Of a DNA stretch of 64,000 nt, positions 11,681-22,759 are shown piece after piece. A program made the translations under genes and the position numbers. The stretch comes from Aristolochia californica. Its lineage: Eukaryota > Streptophyta > Magnoliopsida > Piperales > Aristolochiaceae. The notes beneath the pieces were generated by a model. That model had not been told where the DNA came from. It worked only from the letters and a program-made list of their open reading frames with translations, and ran no database searches. Position 1 is the first letter of the stretch. Each line of letters begins with the position of its first letter. The stretch is from NCBI GenBank assembly GCA_029961685.1, contig JARWKL010000016.1, positions 1,245,001 through 1,309,000 on the forward strand. Reading direction: 5' to 3'.

Positions 11681-11735
11681 ATGTCCTATGCACCAGATAA
11701 AAATTCAGATGGTTGTGGAACTGAGTACTAATATC
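11681..11735. repeat. Short shared block (third copy)
   Basis: ATGTCCTATGCACCAGATAA... to CGAGTACTAATATCGCC occurs at 3664-3720 and 5969-6030 (inside the 1.2-kb repeats) and again here. In the first two places it is followed by other sequence. Here it is fused directly to a broken DUS2 exon, so it marks a rearrangement junction. Confidence 0.75.
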
Positions 11736-11738
11736 GCC

Positions 11739-12050
11739 CATGCCTCCACTGATAGAGAATGACTTGGGGCAGCACATGTTGATGTCAATAGCCGCTACAT
11801 CTTTGAACCTGAAAGGGGAAATACACTCTAAAAATTCTCCAATTATGACGATCATGCAATGACTGAGATAAACATTACCAGGATGCAGAACTTGAGAAAA
11901 ATATCAATTAGGTAATACCCTTGTCTTGTCAAAGTTATCTTGCATAATAACTTGAAAATGTAAGAGTGATATAAATTCCATATGATTGACCAGTTACGCC
12001 ATTACTTACTAAGTGCAACGCCTCAGTAATTGAAGAACTTAGAGGGGCAA
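11739..12050 (-). pseudogene. DUS2: DUS2 exon fragment with upstream intron, inverted relative to the copy at 16.7-16.9 kb
   Basis: On the minus strand this reads through a 3' splice site into [20 protein letters not shown] and GGMG, then stops matching. The family sequence is [14 protein letters not shown]; here the glycine before the conserved cysteine has changed to cysteine. The ~190 bp upstream of the exon is also collinear with the intron at about 16650-16878, so the duplicated block includes intron sequence and is not a processed copy. Homology ends within the exon at the shared block 11681-11735. Confidence 0.83.
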
Positions 12051-12988
12051 GATAACTAGATAATTTCCACAGTATGCTGAAGAGAAATAAAGAAGTAGGA
12101 TATCTAATCCTTCCAGAGCTAAAATTATATATGGAATGAGAAAATTTGTGAAGAGATGACGATCAAGACAAAAATTTCAAAAAATATGCCAAATAATAAT
12201 TCCAACAACCTCTTCCTTTTGCGGGGACGAAATTCACAGAATAAGAAGACAATCAAAGAAGAAGATGATGATGAAAGGAATTAGATGTAAGGGTTGATGT
12301 GAGATGATTAGTCTCGGATTCCGGCTCCTTCCCAACCCATCCATTATACCCTTAAATCCCAGGTCGAATTGTTCATTCCCCTGAAGGGTTCATCGCAACC
12401 ATCCACGTATTCGTAGCTTTTGGTGTTGTAAGAATGCGATTTGTCTTCATCGGATGCCCTCAAATTGCTCATCACCATCTGAACACGAAAAAGGGTCGCC
12501 AGTAGAAATCAGTAATCGATCTTTTTGATTTTGTTGAAGGAAGACAAGGGAATAGATTAAAACTTGGAGAGAAAGGGGGTATTTTTTAATTACTTATATC
12601 GTAAGCTTTGTTGATCCGATGAAACTAAACGCTGCAGTTGTTCCCCTTGCATACATTTGGATGATACTGAAAAAAATTGCGAGAGTTAGAGCTTTTGTAG
12701 GGTTAGGTTGGCGACGAAAAAAAAATAGAAGATTAAATAACAAACTTACCTCCTTCCGTTGGACCATCGCTTTCGTCTTGTCTGCGAGGAAGAACTTCGG
12801 GTGAAGAAATCAAAGAGGAACAAGATAAAAGAGGAAGAAATTTTAGAGGAAGAAATCATAGACGAAAAAATCGAAGTCAGACAGAGAGTGAGGAATCAAA
12901 GAGGGAGAGGGAGAATGAGGGATATGAAGACCAAAATCCCCCATTTCCCATGAATCCCTGTTGACGGACAACAATTTCCACGAGACAA
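12051..12988. other. Non-coding stretch, no gene supported
   Basis: A G/A-rich patch at about 12790-12930 gives low-complexity ORFs rich in Arg, Lys and Glu, which I do not accept as genes. A minus-strand open stretch near 12290-12475 (contains SNLRASDEDKSHSYN) is unrecognised and short. Confidence 0.45.
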
Positions 12989-13516
12989 TTTAAACGAGCA
13001 GATTCCGGAACTTGAGCTCGGGTCGAGCTCGAGAAACACCGAATCAAACTGAGCCGAACTCGAGCCGGCTTGGTTCGAAGCCACCCCTAGTCACATGCAC
13101 TCGAAATCGGACAGTTTGGGATCCTCTGACGGTTCAGATTCTTCGTGTTTTCCCCAATTCCGGTGAAGAATTTGTCTCAATCGTCGAAGAAAAAGGTTCT
13201 ACTCTAGTGACCAGCGGACGAAAATTGTGGTCAAGGATTTCGTCGGAATTGCATCAAATCGTGCTGCCATGCCAGAGACGGAATGGAAGAGAGTCCTGTG
13301 ACGCGACTCTCTTCTCGGTCTCTCGACTCTCGACTCCCCCAAATCCCGCGCCACTAGTGAAATTAATGAGCTGGCTCGGGACCTATCGAGCCAAACCTTG
13401 ATTCGGTCGAGCTCGGCTCGTTAATTTAAACGAGCCTATCCCGGATCTCGAACTCGGCTCAAGATCCAGAGATATTGAATCGAATCGAGGTGGCACCGGT
13501 TCGAAGCCACCCCTAA
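12989..13516. repeat. Pair of ~100-bp GC-rich direct repeats (possible DNA-transposon end sequence)
   Basis: TTAAACGAGC ... GGTTCGAAGCCACCCCTA occurs at about 12989-13090 and again at 13435-13516. Both are rich in GAGCTCG-type motifs. The end CCACCCCTA is the complement of TAGGGGTGG, which resembles ends of some plant hAT-like elements, but I did not find an inverted partner. The ORF between them (13012-13401) is not recognised and is likely accidental. Confidence 0.5.
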
Positions 13517-14340
13517 ATTCAAGAGTACTTTAGAAGACGACGAGAGCTTGAAATCACTTTAATTCTCTTAAGAATAATTGATGAACTATTTGAGGTGCAA
13601 AACTTTTGTTTTAATAGGAAAATTATTTTTTCTTTGTCCAATTTTTTTATTATTATTTTTCCTTTGACCACTTTTGTTTTTTTGCTATCATAAAATAATA
13701 GAAAAATAAGATATGTTCTTAGAATTTGTATTAAAAATAAATTATTTTATTTAATAATAAAAAATATTAAAATTAAAATGTAAGTGATCGAGAGCCATTT
13801 TGGTACATATTAGTTTTTTTAAAATTTTTTATTGGAGAAAAAAAAACTCATCTACTTTTTAATATTTTTTAAAGGTAAGAAAGAATAAAGAGAAAAAAAT
13901 TTCCATCCCAAAAATGATATAAATATTAAAAAATTTGGTCAGCAGAAAATTTAATGGCATTTTCCTAATTTTTTATTGGCACAAAAACATCCTAAAGAAA
14001 AACTAATATTGAAAAAAAATATTAATAAATAATATAAAATCAGTAAAAATCTCAATATTAAATATTTTCGAGTTGGAAACTGAGTCGTTGAATCATCAAA
14101 ACGGAGGAATATATTTGATAAAACAGAGGAATATAATCTAAATTAGGAAATTTAAAAGCCGTAGATTCTGTTTCCTATCTAATCAATTTATTGAAGATTT
14201 GCAAAGTGGAGATCTGTTGCTTGCATTATTTGCATGGTGGCGGCTGCACGAAAGAAGTTTCTATACAAAACCCAATACTTTTTACAAAAAAAAAAAATAG
14301 TAAATAGGACTTTGATTCGTTTAATCAACTAATTTGAACT
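13517..14340. other. AT-rich spacer; 3' flank of the first RING gene
   Basis: No gene is seen. From about 14065 the sequence resembles 18590 onward (TCAAAACGGAGGAATAT versus ACCAAAACAGAGGGATAT), so it is part of the duplication that produced the two RING genes. Confidence 0.55.
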
Positions 14341-14343
14341 TGA

Positions 14344-15012
14344 TCATGCGAGTCGGAGGGAGGATCTGCAGAGAGGACATGTAGTCGCTCTGCTCAACCA
14401 TGGAAGGAGGCAGTCATTGTGGAAAAGATGAGAGCATGGAGTCTGCACCACTGCCTTCGTGAATCCTCCCAATTCTTCGAAACAAACAGTGCACGTCTCT
14501 CCGACAGCTATCTCGCTGAGCTCCTTCAAGTTCATGTTCTGGCCGACAGAAGCCACTTCTAGTGGCGGCATTGACTCAGGGTCTGCGGGAAGCAGTGGCG
14601 GAAAGTCGATTTCGATCCTCTCACGCACGTCAACCGCCACATCCAACCTCGTACACCCATTCCTCCGCGTGATCTCCGCCCAATCAGCTCCGAGAATATA
14701 GAGATGTGAAAGGAGTTGTGTGTAGGCCTCGGAGCTCAAGAAGAAGTGGTGCAGTATTCTGGAGACTGCATTCTGCCAGCGACTCCGATCGAACAATAAG
14801 GGAAGCGGCAGGCGAAAGCTCATAGCCGGTGTAAGGAAAGTAACTTGTTCAACACGGGCTCCCTCCGGCATAGGACGCATATAGAAGAACTTGCGTCGAT
14901 GGCAGATTGAGATGACTGCCGTGGGAGCGTGGAGTGGGGCTTGGCACGTAGGGTTAAATGTGATATCAAAAGAGACAGGAGGACCAGGAGAAGTAGCGGG
15001 GTGATTAGCCAT
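14344..15012 (-). CDS. RING-H2 finger protein, probable E3 ubiquitin ligase, paralogue 1
   Basis: Single-exon ORF of 222 residues starting MANHPATSP. A C-terminal RING-H2 domain is complete: C174-x2-C177-x15-C193-x1-H195-x2-H198-x2-C201-x10-C212-x2-C215, with the PWL segment that usually contacts E2 enzymes. RING-H2 proteins bind a ubiquitin-loaded E2 and direct ubiquitin to substrates. The N-terminal ~170 residues have no domain I recognise. There is no signal peptide or membrane segment. A TATA-like motif (TATAAATTT on the minus strand, 15088-15096) lies about 80 bp upstream of the ATG and is matched at the same distance in the second copy, which supports the start. It is the paralogue of 18904-19593. 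Substrate unknown. Confidence 0.85.
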   Translation of the reverse strand: MANHPATSPGPPVSFDITFNPTCQAPLHAPTAVISICHRRKFFYMRPMPEGARVEQVTFLTPAMSFRLPLPLLFDRSRWQNAVSRILHHFFLSSEAYTQLLSHLYILGADWAEITRRNGCTRLDVAVDVRERIEIDFPPLLPADPESMPPLEVASVGQNMNLKELSEIAVGETCTVCFEELGGFTKAVVQTPCSHLFHNDCLLPWLSRATTCPLCRSSLRLA

Positions 15013-15087
15013 TCCAGTGAAGAAGAGGAAGGAGCAGTGGAGTGGAAGAAGAGGAAGGAGCAGTGGAGTGGAAGAAGCCTGAAGCTC

Positions 15088-15096
15088 AAATTTATA
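15088..15096 (-). promoter_or_regulatory. TATA box of RING-H2 gene 1
   Basis: TATAAATTT on the minus strand, about 80 bp before the start codon. The paralogue keeps a TATA motif at a similar distance. Confidence 0.5.
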
Positions 15097-15129
15097 GGCG
15101 AAGTGAGTTTAGAAACCTTCCAAATTTAA

Positions 15130-16078
15130 TCTGGCGCTGGAAGATGAAGGCTTTCCAGAAGATCAACGGCTGCGAGCCTGCGAAGAAGAGGAAAGAGCAG
15201 TTGGAGTGGAAGGAGTAGTGATGGAAGGAGTGAGCCCTTAATTTTACATGCGAAGTGAGTTTAGAAAAGCGTAGTTAGTTTAGAAACCGCGTCTTTTCGA
15301 GTTTAAAACTGGCGGTGGAAGATGAAGGCAGTCCACAAGATCAACGGCTGGTAAGCTTCCTTTAGAGGGGGCAGCTCAGCGCCAGCGGGAAAGGGTCGAT
15401 ACGCTCTTGATTTTCCCCGCCCCAAGGCACGAAAAGAAGGGGGGCGAGGGACTCTGGTCTGTGTAGATTTCTTCGATTCGTTACCGAGCTGCCTGCAGAC
15501 GAAGATGGAGTCTGAGAACAAGCACTCCTCGCCCCCATGGTTGGCGTGGTCAGTTGGCAGTACCATGCCTTTTTTTTTTCTTTCTTACTTTTGGAATTAT
15601 TACTTTTTTTTTTTTTTTGAAAAATAGTAGAATTTGTAGATTATTGATTTCGAAACTATGTAAGTGAACAGATCCATAGTGTTTGTGTTTTTCACATTTA
15701 AGTTAGCATTCCTTCTTTCAAACTTTTTATGAATCTACGATTGCTTCATATTACTTCCTTCTGCGAAGTAGGTTATAGTGTGTGTTTTCCCACACTTTCT
15801 CTTCTAAATATTAATGTTTTAATTATGTCTATGTGAGAACTGACTCCTCCATCTACCGGAGTAGTCATGCGAAGTATGTTGCGGAGGAATTGTACCGAAA
15901 TTCCTGTCATTATTGAAAAGTAGAAAATGTCAAACCTTAGTTTTTCTCCAGTAACTTCCGAGATACAAAATATTAGATAGGTTAAAAATAGATTGCTATG
16001 AATAGTTTTTCTACAGTAGATTCCTTCGTTCTTTAGCTGTTTATTTGCACTAAAGAGTGCTATCCCATTCTTGTGCAT
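15130..16078. other. Spacer between RING gene 1 and the DUS2/ODR4 pseudogene
   Basis: No gene is supported. The 15140-15320 part repeats motifs of the RING upstream region (GTGGAAGATGAAGGC twice). A 119-codon minus-strand ORF at 15773-16132 overlaps the pseudo-exon and is not considered real. Confidence 0.45.
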
Positions 16079-16079
16079 G

Positions 16080-17190
<1,111 letters not shown>

Positions 17191-17254
17191 TTGTAAGTTG
17201 AGAATGAATAACATGGATGTAAAGTTGTCTTTGGGCGTGGATAATGTGGTTTAG

Positions 17255-18011
17255 GTCGCAAGATTGCTCTTGGGTGGTGTAAATGTTATTGGGATCTATA
17301 TTTGGGCAGCTGAGAGCTCATTCAAAACATCAACCACTATACTGTGGCAGGTACTATTTTTTTCCCTTTACTAAATAGACTTGATATATCTTAAACAAAC
17401 CTAACATGTCCAAAAGTGCTTTCAAACCCTTGGTACATTTCAGCAAATTTTACTGATTAGACATCATATTACAGACGGTTAAGGTTGTTGCAGAGGCAGC
17501 ACAATGGTATGAAAGTGATTTGGATGAAAGGCTCCTAATTCATATTTCGTTCAACCCAAGAAGTTTTTTTTTTTTATTATTTCTATCTGAATCTGTTTTC
17601 TAGCTTATACCTGGATGGAAAATTCTATTAGACTGCATTGACCTTTCTTTCTGCTTTAGTACTATGCTGGAAGATCCTTTTCCCTTTTTCAAGTGGCTGA
17701 TAAGTGCTTGTTATGCAGGTGGTCTTGCCGAAATTGCAAGTTGGAAAGAGTTACTCTTCATTGATGCTCTGTCTGATATGGAAGCGATTCTAGAACCAGA
17801 AACAGAGGCCACCTCTTTGAGTACTAAATCTTTTTGGGATCTTGTTCATGGCAATCCAAAATCAGAATCAGATGGTTTCCAGATGAAGAAAGGAAAGGAC
17901 TCAAAGCGAAACACAGAAACTAAGGACCTTTATTTTATCATTTTTATTGCTCTTGCCCTTCTTCTTATGTCAGTCTTAATGGGGTTAGGGCTGATGTTCT
18001 TCAGTGGGTGA
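17255..18011 (+). pseudogene. ODR4-like gene fragment fused downstream of the DUS2 exons
   Basis: 17255-17350 reads VARLLLGGVNVIGIYIWAAE then SSFKTSTTILWQ. 17475-17562 reads TVKVVAEAAQWYESDLDERL then LIHISFNPR. 17719-18011 reads GLAEIASWKELLFIDALSDM ... and ends in a hydrophobic tail LYFIIFIALALLLMSVLMGL before a stop. The first two blocks match my memory of the conserved N-terminal part of plant ODR4-like proteins, and the last resembles their C-terminus with its single membrane anchor. ODR4 assists trafficking and UFSP2 anchoring at the ER in animals. The middle of the protein is missing between exons, and there is no start exon. It could instead be a shortened expressed chimera, so RNA evidence would decide. 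The ODR4 assignment is from recall and moderate. Confidence 0.55.
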
Positions 18012-18900
18012 AAGCATATATTGTACTACATCAAATCTGATGGTTCAGTCTGTAACTTATATTGTTGTAATGGTACTTACTTTAAAAAGTCTCTAATGTG
18101 AGTTTTAGTAGGATACTCAGTTCTAGAAAGTTATAAATAAAGGATTAGAGACTGTTGCTATAGCTTTGAACTCAAGTTTAGCATCTTCTTCTCTGCTTCT
18201 CTTAGTTTTTGTTTTGCTAGTTTCCTTCACAATCCAAAAAAGGGGCCCTTAAAATGAGGGATTGAAGGGTAAGCCCGGTAACCCCCTCTCTAGCTAGAGA
18301 ATCAGTAAAAAAAATTGCTAATCTAGGAACAAAACACCAATTTTAAAAAAAATATTTTTTTTGAGAAATCTTGCATTTCACTAAAAACAGAGTTGACTAC
18401 GCACAGCCAAGAGATAACTGAGCGAGAATCGCATGGAAGATTTTCAGATTATTCCTCGAAGCTTGAAGTTCAGATGTTGTAAATTTTCACATAAGAAGGC
18501 TACACACTTGCACCATGAAGTGCAATTTTCATTTTATTTTAGTTCCCCTTCAATAATATTTGATAATCTAAATAGTAGGAACTTGGAAACAGAGTTGTCG
18601 AATCACCAAAACAGAGGGATATGTTTGATGAGATCAGTTACCCAGAAAACGATCGTAACCAGCGGCCAAGTAAACGTATCACATTTTAATCGAAATGAGG
18701 AAATTAAAAGCTGTAGATTCTGTTTCCTATCGAATCAATTTATTGCAGAAATGCAAAAAGAAGATCTGTTACAGTCTTATTTGTATGGTAGCTGCTGCAC
18801 GTAAGAAGTTTCTGTACAATCAACAATACTTTTCACAAAAAAAATAAAAAAATGGTAAACAAACTTTGATTCGTCTAATCTACTAATCAATTTTGAGCTT
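18012..18900. other. Spacer; 3' flank of the second RING gene
   Basis: No gene is seen. The 18590-18870 part corresponds to 14065-14320 near the first RING gene. A 123-codon plus-strand ORF here lies in that duplicated flank and has no recognisable similarity. Confidence 0.5.
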
Positions 18901-18903
18901 GGC

Positions 18904-19593
18904 TCATGGGAGTCGGAGGGAGGATCTGCAGAGTGGACATGTTGTCGCTCTGCTCAACCAAGGAAGCAGGCAGTCAGTATGGAAAAGATGAGAGCATGGA
19001 GTCTCCGTCGCCACCTTCGTTGATCTTTCGAATTCTTCGAAACAAACAGCGCACGTCTCTCCGGCAGCTATCTCACTGAGCTCCTTCAACTTCATGTTTT
19101 GACCGATTGAAGCTTCTTCTAGTGGCGGCATTGACTCAGGGTCCACAGGAAACAGTGGCGGAAAGTCGATTTCAGTACTCTCATGCACGTCAACAGCCAC
19201 ATCCCACTTAGTACACCCATGCCTCAACGCAATCTCCGGCCAATCAGCTCCAAGAGTATGGAGATGTGAAAGGAGTTGGGCGTAGACCTCGGACCTGAAA
19301 GAGAAGTAGTGCAGCATCCAGGAGGCCGCACGCTGCCAGCGACTCCGATCGGACAATATGGAAAGAGGCAGATGAAAGCACTTCGGCGGTGTAAGGAAAG
19401 TAGCTTGTTCAACATGGGTTCCCTCCGGCACAGAACGCATATAGAAGAACTCGCGTCGATGGCAGATTGAGAAGACCGCCGTGGGAGCGTGGACTGGAGC
19501 TTGGTACGAAGGGTTAATAGTGATTGTAAAAGAGTCAGGTTCTTCTGGGGTAAGTTGGGGAGGAACAGGAGAAGCAGCGGGGTGATTAGCCAT
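18904..19593 (-). CDS. RING-H2 finger protein, probable E3 ubiquitin ligase, paralogue 2
   Basis: Single-exon ORF of 229 residues, similar over its whole length to the protein at 14344-15012 (about three quarters identical by eye) with a 7-9 residue insertion near residue 13. The RING-H2 domain starts at C181 and keeps all eight metal ligands; the last 20 residues are almost identical to the paralogue. Conservation of the ligands in both copies, while the N-terminal part has drifted, suggests that both are or recently were functional. The start is supported by the shared MANHPA beginning and a TATA motif about 90 bp upstream. Confidence 0.85.
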   Translation of the reverse strand: MANHPAASPVPPQLTPEEPDSFTITINPSYQAPVHAPTAVFSICHRREFFYMRSVPEGTHVEQATFLTPPKCFHLPLSILSDRSRWQRAASWMLHYFSFRSEVYAQLLSHLHTLGADWPEIALRHGCTKWDVAVDVHESTEIDFPPLFPVDPESMPPLEEASIGQNMKLKELSEIAAGETCAVCFEEFERSTKVATETPCSHLFHTDCLLPWLSRATTCPLCRSSLRLP

Positions 19594-19680
19594 GAATGTC
19601 AGTGAAGAAGAGGAACAGTGGAGTGGACAAAGAGGAACGAGCAGTGGAGTGGAGTGAGCCTGAACCTAACCGGAGAAGCG

Positions 19681-19688
19681 TTTTTATA
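19681..19688 (-). promoter_or_regulatory. TATA box of RING-H2 gene 2
   Basis: TATAAAAA on the minus strand about 90 bp upstream of the start codon, equivalent to the motif at 15088-15096. Confidence 0.5.
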
Positions 19689-20059
19689 AGTGAAGACGAT
19701 TTTCCACCGCGTACTGAGACTGAGACTAGGCATATGAGTCAGTTTTCAATTGAAATTGCTATCTTGCGACTTTCCTAAAACGGGAATGAAAACGAAATTT
19801 GATTTTGGTTCTTAGATTTCTTTATACTTTCCTTCCTCGAAGTAGGTTAGTGTCTCCGTTAACCAAATTGGATACGTGGAAGGACTTTTGCTTAACAGTA
19901 ATCATCTTTCAATTTAAGTTGCTTTTCTGCCACTTTCCCAAATGATCTTCGATGTCTTGAATTTTGCCGTTAATCGTCTCTGTTAAAATGCCTCCGCACT
20001 TTTACCAATCAAGTTAACTTTACTGAAGCATACGACGACTGCGAAGGAAACCCCGTGGC

Positions 20060-20180
20060 TCCCTCTGTGGATTAGCCATGAATGCCCGTGGAGAAAAGAA
20101 ACGAGCAGTGCAGTGGAGTGAGCTTGAACCTGAATCTGGAAGGGTCTTTAAAAGCGGAGTCAGTTTTCAACCGTGACATG
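20060..20180 (-). pseudogene. Relic of a third RING-H2 gene (5' end only)
   Basis: On the minus strand 20078 back to about 20060 reads ATGGCTAATCCAC (MANP), and the sequence upstream of it (20081-20180: GAGCAGTG.AGTGGAGTGAGC and CTTGAACCTGAA) matches the 5' leader of RING gene 2 at 19594-19720. The coding part is lost after a few codons. The former TATA motif is decayed. Confidence 0.65.
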
Positions 20181-20191
20181 ACTTTCTTAAA

Positions 20192-20637
20192 CAGTTTTCA
20201 CCTTCGTCTACGACTTCGTTTCCATCCTCTATCCAGAGGAGGACCCTTCACAGGATAGCCAGTTCAAGTCAGACGGGAAGACTCTCTTCGGTTTGGAACT
20301 GACCAGGAACTGTGACCCAGACGAGACAAACGCCATGGAACAGGTCGGACCCACCATTATTAAATTCTTCATCCAAACGCCTCTGACCCTGCTACCGAAG
20401 TTAAGCTATATCCCGCCGACTTTGTTCGTCTCGAAGGTCTCGTATCTTAAATTCCTGGACAGGGTGAACGTCTCCGAACTCCAGTTCAGATGCTTGTGGG
20501 AAGTTCCGCATCTATGGCTTAATCTTCTTATTCCAAGAAGCAACATTCACCTGTTCGCCGATGAGGTCTTGGGAAACATACTCACAGACGACGGCAATGA
20601 ACTCATCCTCCTGTACCCACTGAACAAGTCCAAGTAA
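20192..20637 (+). CDS. Unknown protein ORF, possibly a gene fragment
   Basis: An uninterrupted plus-strand frame follows a TAA near 20191 and ends at TAA 20635-20637. It includes DFVSILYPEEDPSQDSQF, then DGKTLFGLELTRNCDPDE, and ends LTDDGNELILLYPLNKSK. The first in-frame ATG is at 20335 (MEQVGPTIIKF), leaving about 100 residues. The first third contains an acidic/polar stretch. Base composition is less AT-rich than the surroundings and the frame looks protein-like (mixed hydrophobic and charged residues, no low complexity). I do not recognise a family. It could be a terminal exon of a gene disrupted by the RING duplication, or a small species-specific gene. Confidence 0.4.
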
Positions 20638-21514
20638 TTTTCTAATAAACGGTTTTAACTCTGATGCTTTTTTTTTTTTTTTTCCTGACAAATCTTAGTG
20701 TTCTGATTTATGGCCCATGAAAAAGCTTGTAAGGATTTGATTTTTACTTTATTAATGGATAGATCTCTAGTTTTGGTTGCTCTGAATCTACTGAGGCTGA
20801 TCTTGCCAGTTGGGAATACGATTCTGGAGTTTATGTTTCAGTTCTGATTACAAAATGTCTGCAAGTTCATGTCCAAATACAAAAGCAATATTGACTTTCT
20901 GTACCCACTGTACCTTATGGAACTTAGTTTTGTCAGATCAGTAGTCACATAAAGACTCAATAAAAGGTGGAAGTATAAGGGGAAGAGTGAATTGAAAGAA
21001 GAGTAGAAGAGCACAGAGGAGCAACTAGAAGATAGACCACAAAGATTCTATGAAGTAAAACAGGAAAAAAACATTGGATGGCTGAAGAAGAAGAAGAAGA
21101 AGAAGCATTTTAAACAGGTACTTTCCCTTTGAGGTTAACATCCTCTTGGTTTCCTGGACTCATCAAGGTAGACTTCCTAAAGGAACATGGAAAGCTCTTG
21201 AAAAGTCCTAATCTGGGTAAGGACATCCTGAAGGATTCATCATGCCCTACTAGTTTTTTGGATTAGTGTGCTAATGCAGCTGATATGTGTATGTACATTG
21301 ACTTTTAACATGTAAACCACTTCATTACAAACACATATTATTCCATTGTTGTTATTCCTGTCTGTGCAGGATGTTGGAGTTATTGCAATTATATAGTTAT
21401 CTTAGAGTTAAAAATATTTTATCATCACTTGTTCTTTCTCAATATTCTTTTGTTGTGAGACATACTGGAATCATATCTTTGTGTAGTGATCAGTTAAGTA
21501 GGAGGTACTTATGA
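20638..21514. other. Spacer, no gene seen
   Basis: AT-rich sequence with a poly-T run near 20670 and a short GAA-triplet run at about 21087-21103. No supported ORF. Confidence 0.5.
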
Positions 21515-22211
21515 CTTAATTGAAAGCTGTATTCTGAACTGTATTGATGATTTTTACTGTCAATGTTGTTCATACTTTCGAATTTGTGAACTTAAATGGT
21601 TAGTTCTTTGAAGAGTGAAATTGCTTGAATTGTTGGCTTAATTGAAAGCTGTATTCTGAACTGTATTGATGGTTTTAACTGTCAATGTTGTTCATACTTT
21701 CGAATTTGTGAACAAAAATGATTAGTTCTTTTAAGGGTGAAATTGCTTGAAGTATAGCTGCTGCTTCCATTCATGTCTCCTGTTAAAAGGCAGAAGTTAT
21801 GACAAGTCTGCTGGACTGGATTATGATGGTAGAGAACCAGATAGATCTAGTTTTGAGTGGCATTTACTGGAATACAAATGACCTTCGCTTACATTTGAAC
21901 ACCAAAAATGAGTGTGAAGCTACATAGTTGAAAGCTGTATTCTGAACTGTATTGATGGTTTTAACTGTCAATGTTGTTCATACTTTCGAATTTGTGAACA
22001 AAAATGATTAGTTCTTTGAAGGGTGAAATTGCTTGAATTATAGCTGCTGCTTCCATTCATGTCTCCTGTTAAAAGGCAGAAGTTATGACAAGTCTGCTGG
22101 ACTGGATTATGATGGTAGAGAACCAGATAGATCTAGTTTTGAGTGGCATGTACATGAATACAAATGACCTTCGCTTACATTTGAATACCAAAAATGAGTG
22201 TGAAGCTACAG
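21515..22211 (+). repeat. Local tandem duplication (units of ~122, 291 and 284 bp)
   Basis: TTGAAAGCTGTATTCTGAAC starts units at about 21515, 21637 and 21928. The second and third units are almost identical over their length, including GCTGCTGCTTCCATTCATG and the ending AGTGTGAAGCTACA. The first unit carries only the first part. The array ends about 40 bp before the NDUFS6-like exon. Confidence 0.85.
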
Positions 22212-22251
22212 ATATATGTATGAATTGTTGAATCACTCCATGATCATACAG

Positions 22252-22694
22252 GACACTACCATAAAGTCTCCAATGGAACTGATCAATGAAGTTCCACCCA
22301 TTAAAGTTGATGGAAGAATTGTTGCCTGCAGAGGTAAAATTATCAAGTCGTTATGTATCTCTGCTCCATGCTCTTCATACATTGTGTAGTTCTTTAATTT
22401 ATGTATGTCTGCACTCATGTTTTCCTCCCACTTTCAACTGCAGACCAACCCCTGCCCTCGACCATCCAATCGAATCCAGCTATTTGCTTTGCTCAGAACC
22501 ATGATCACTAATAGGCAATTAAACACTGACGTGCTTTTTACTATATTGCAGTTGAGTTTTTCAGACTAGATTTATGAATGAGTGACACCAGTTCTTTGCA
22601 GATACCGACCCCTGCCCTTGGCCATTCAATCGAATTCGTCCACCTTGACTTGGATGAACCTGCTATTTGCTTTGCTCAGAACCATGATCACTAA
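22252..22694 (+). pseudogene. NDUFS6: NDUFS6-like pseudogene (complex I 13-kDa subunit) with a duplicated last exon
   Basis: 22252-22333 is preceded by CAG and followed by GTAAAA. It reads DTTIKSPMELINEVPPIKVD then GRIVACR, the conserved core of the plant mitochondrial complex I iron-sulfur subunit 6. The last exon occurs twice, about 22444-22511 and 22602-22694. Each copy has an extra C after ACCCC that shifts the frame. The corrected reading of copy 2 is PALGHSIEFVHLDLDEPAIC and then ends with NHDH, lacking the CGLRYVQ-type zinc-ligand segment. NDUFS6 binds zinc and completes the N-module of complex I. Frameshift, loss of a zinc-ligand cysteine region and absence of the transit-peptide exon indicate a non-functional copy. 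Confidence 0.82.
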
Positions 22695-22759
22695 TAGGCA
22701 ATTAAACACTGAGGAGCTTTTTACTTCAGTTAAGTTTTTCAGACTAGATTTATGAATGA

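Noticed and set aside
13012..13401. 129-codon plus-strand ORF
   Set aside because: Falls between and inside the GC-rich direct repeats; composition is explained by them and no family is recognised.
18433..18804. 123-codon plus-strand ORF
   Set aside because: It sits in the duplicated 3' flank of the RING genes, and the equivalent at 14.1 kb is not open.
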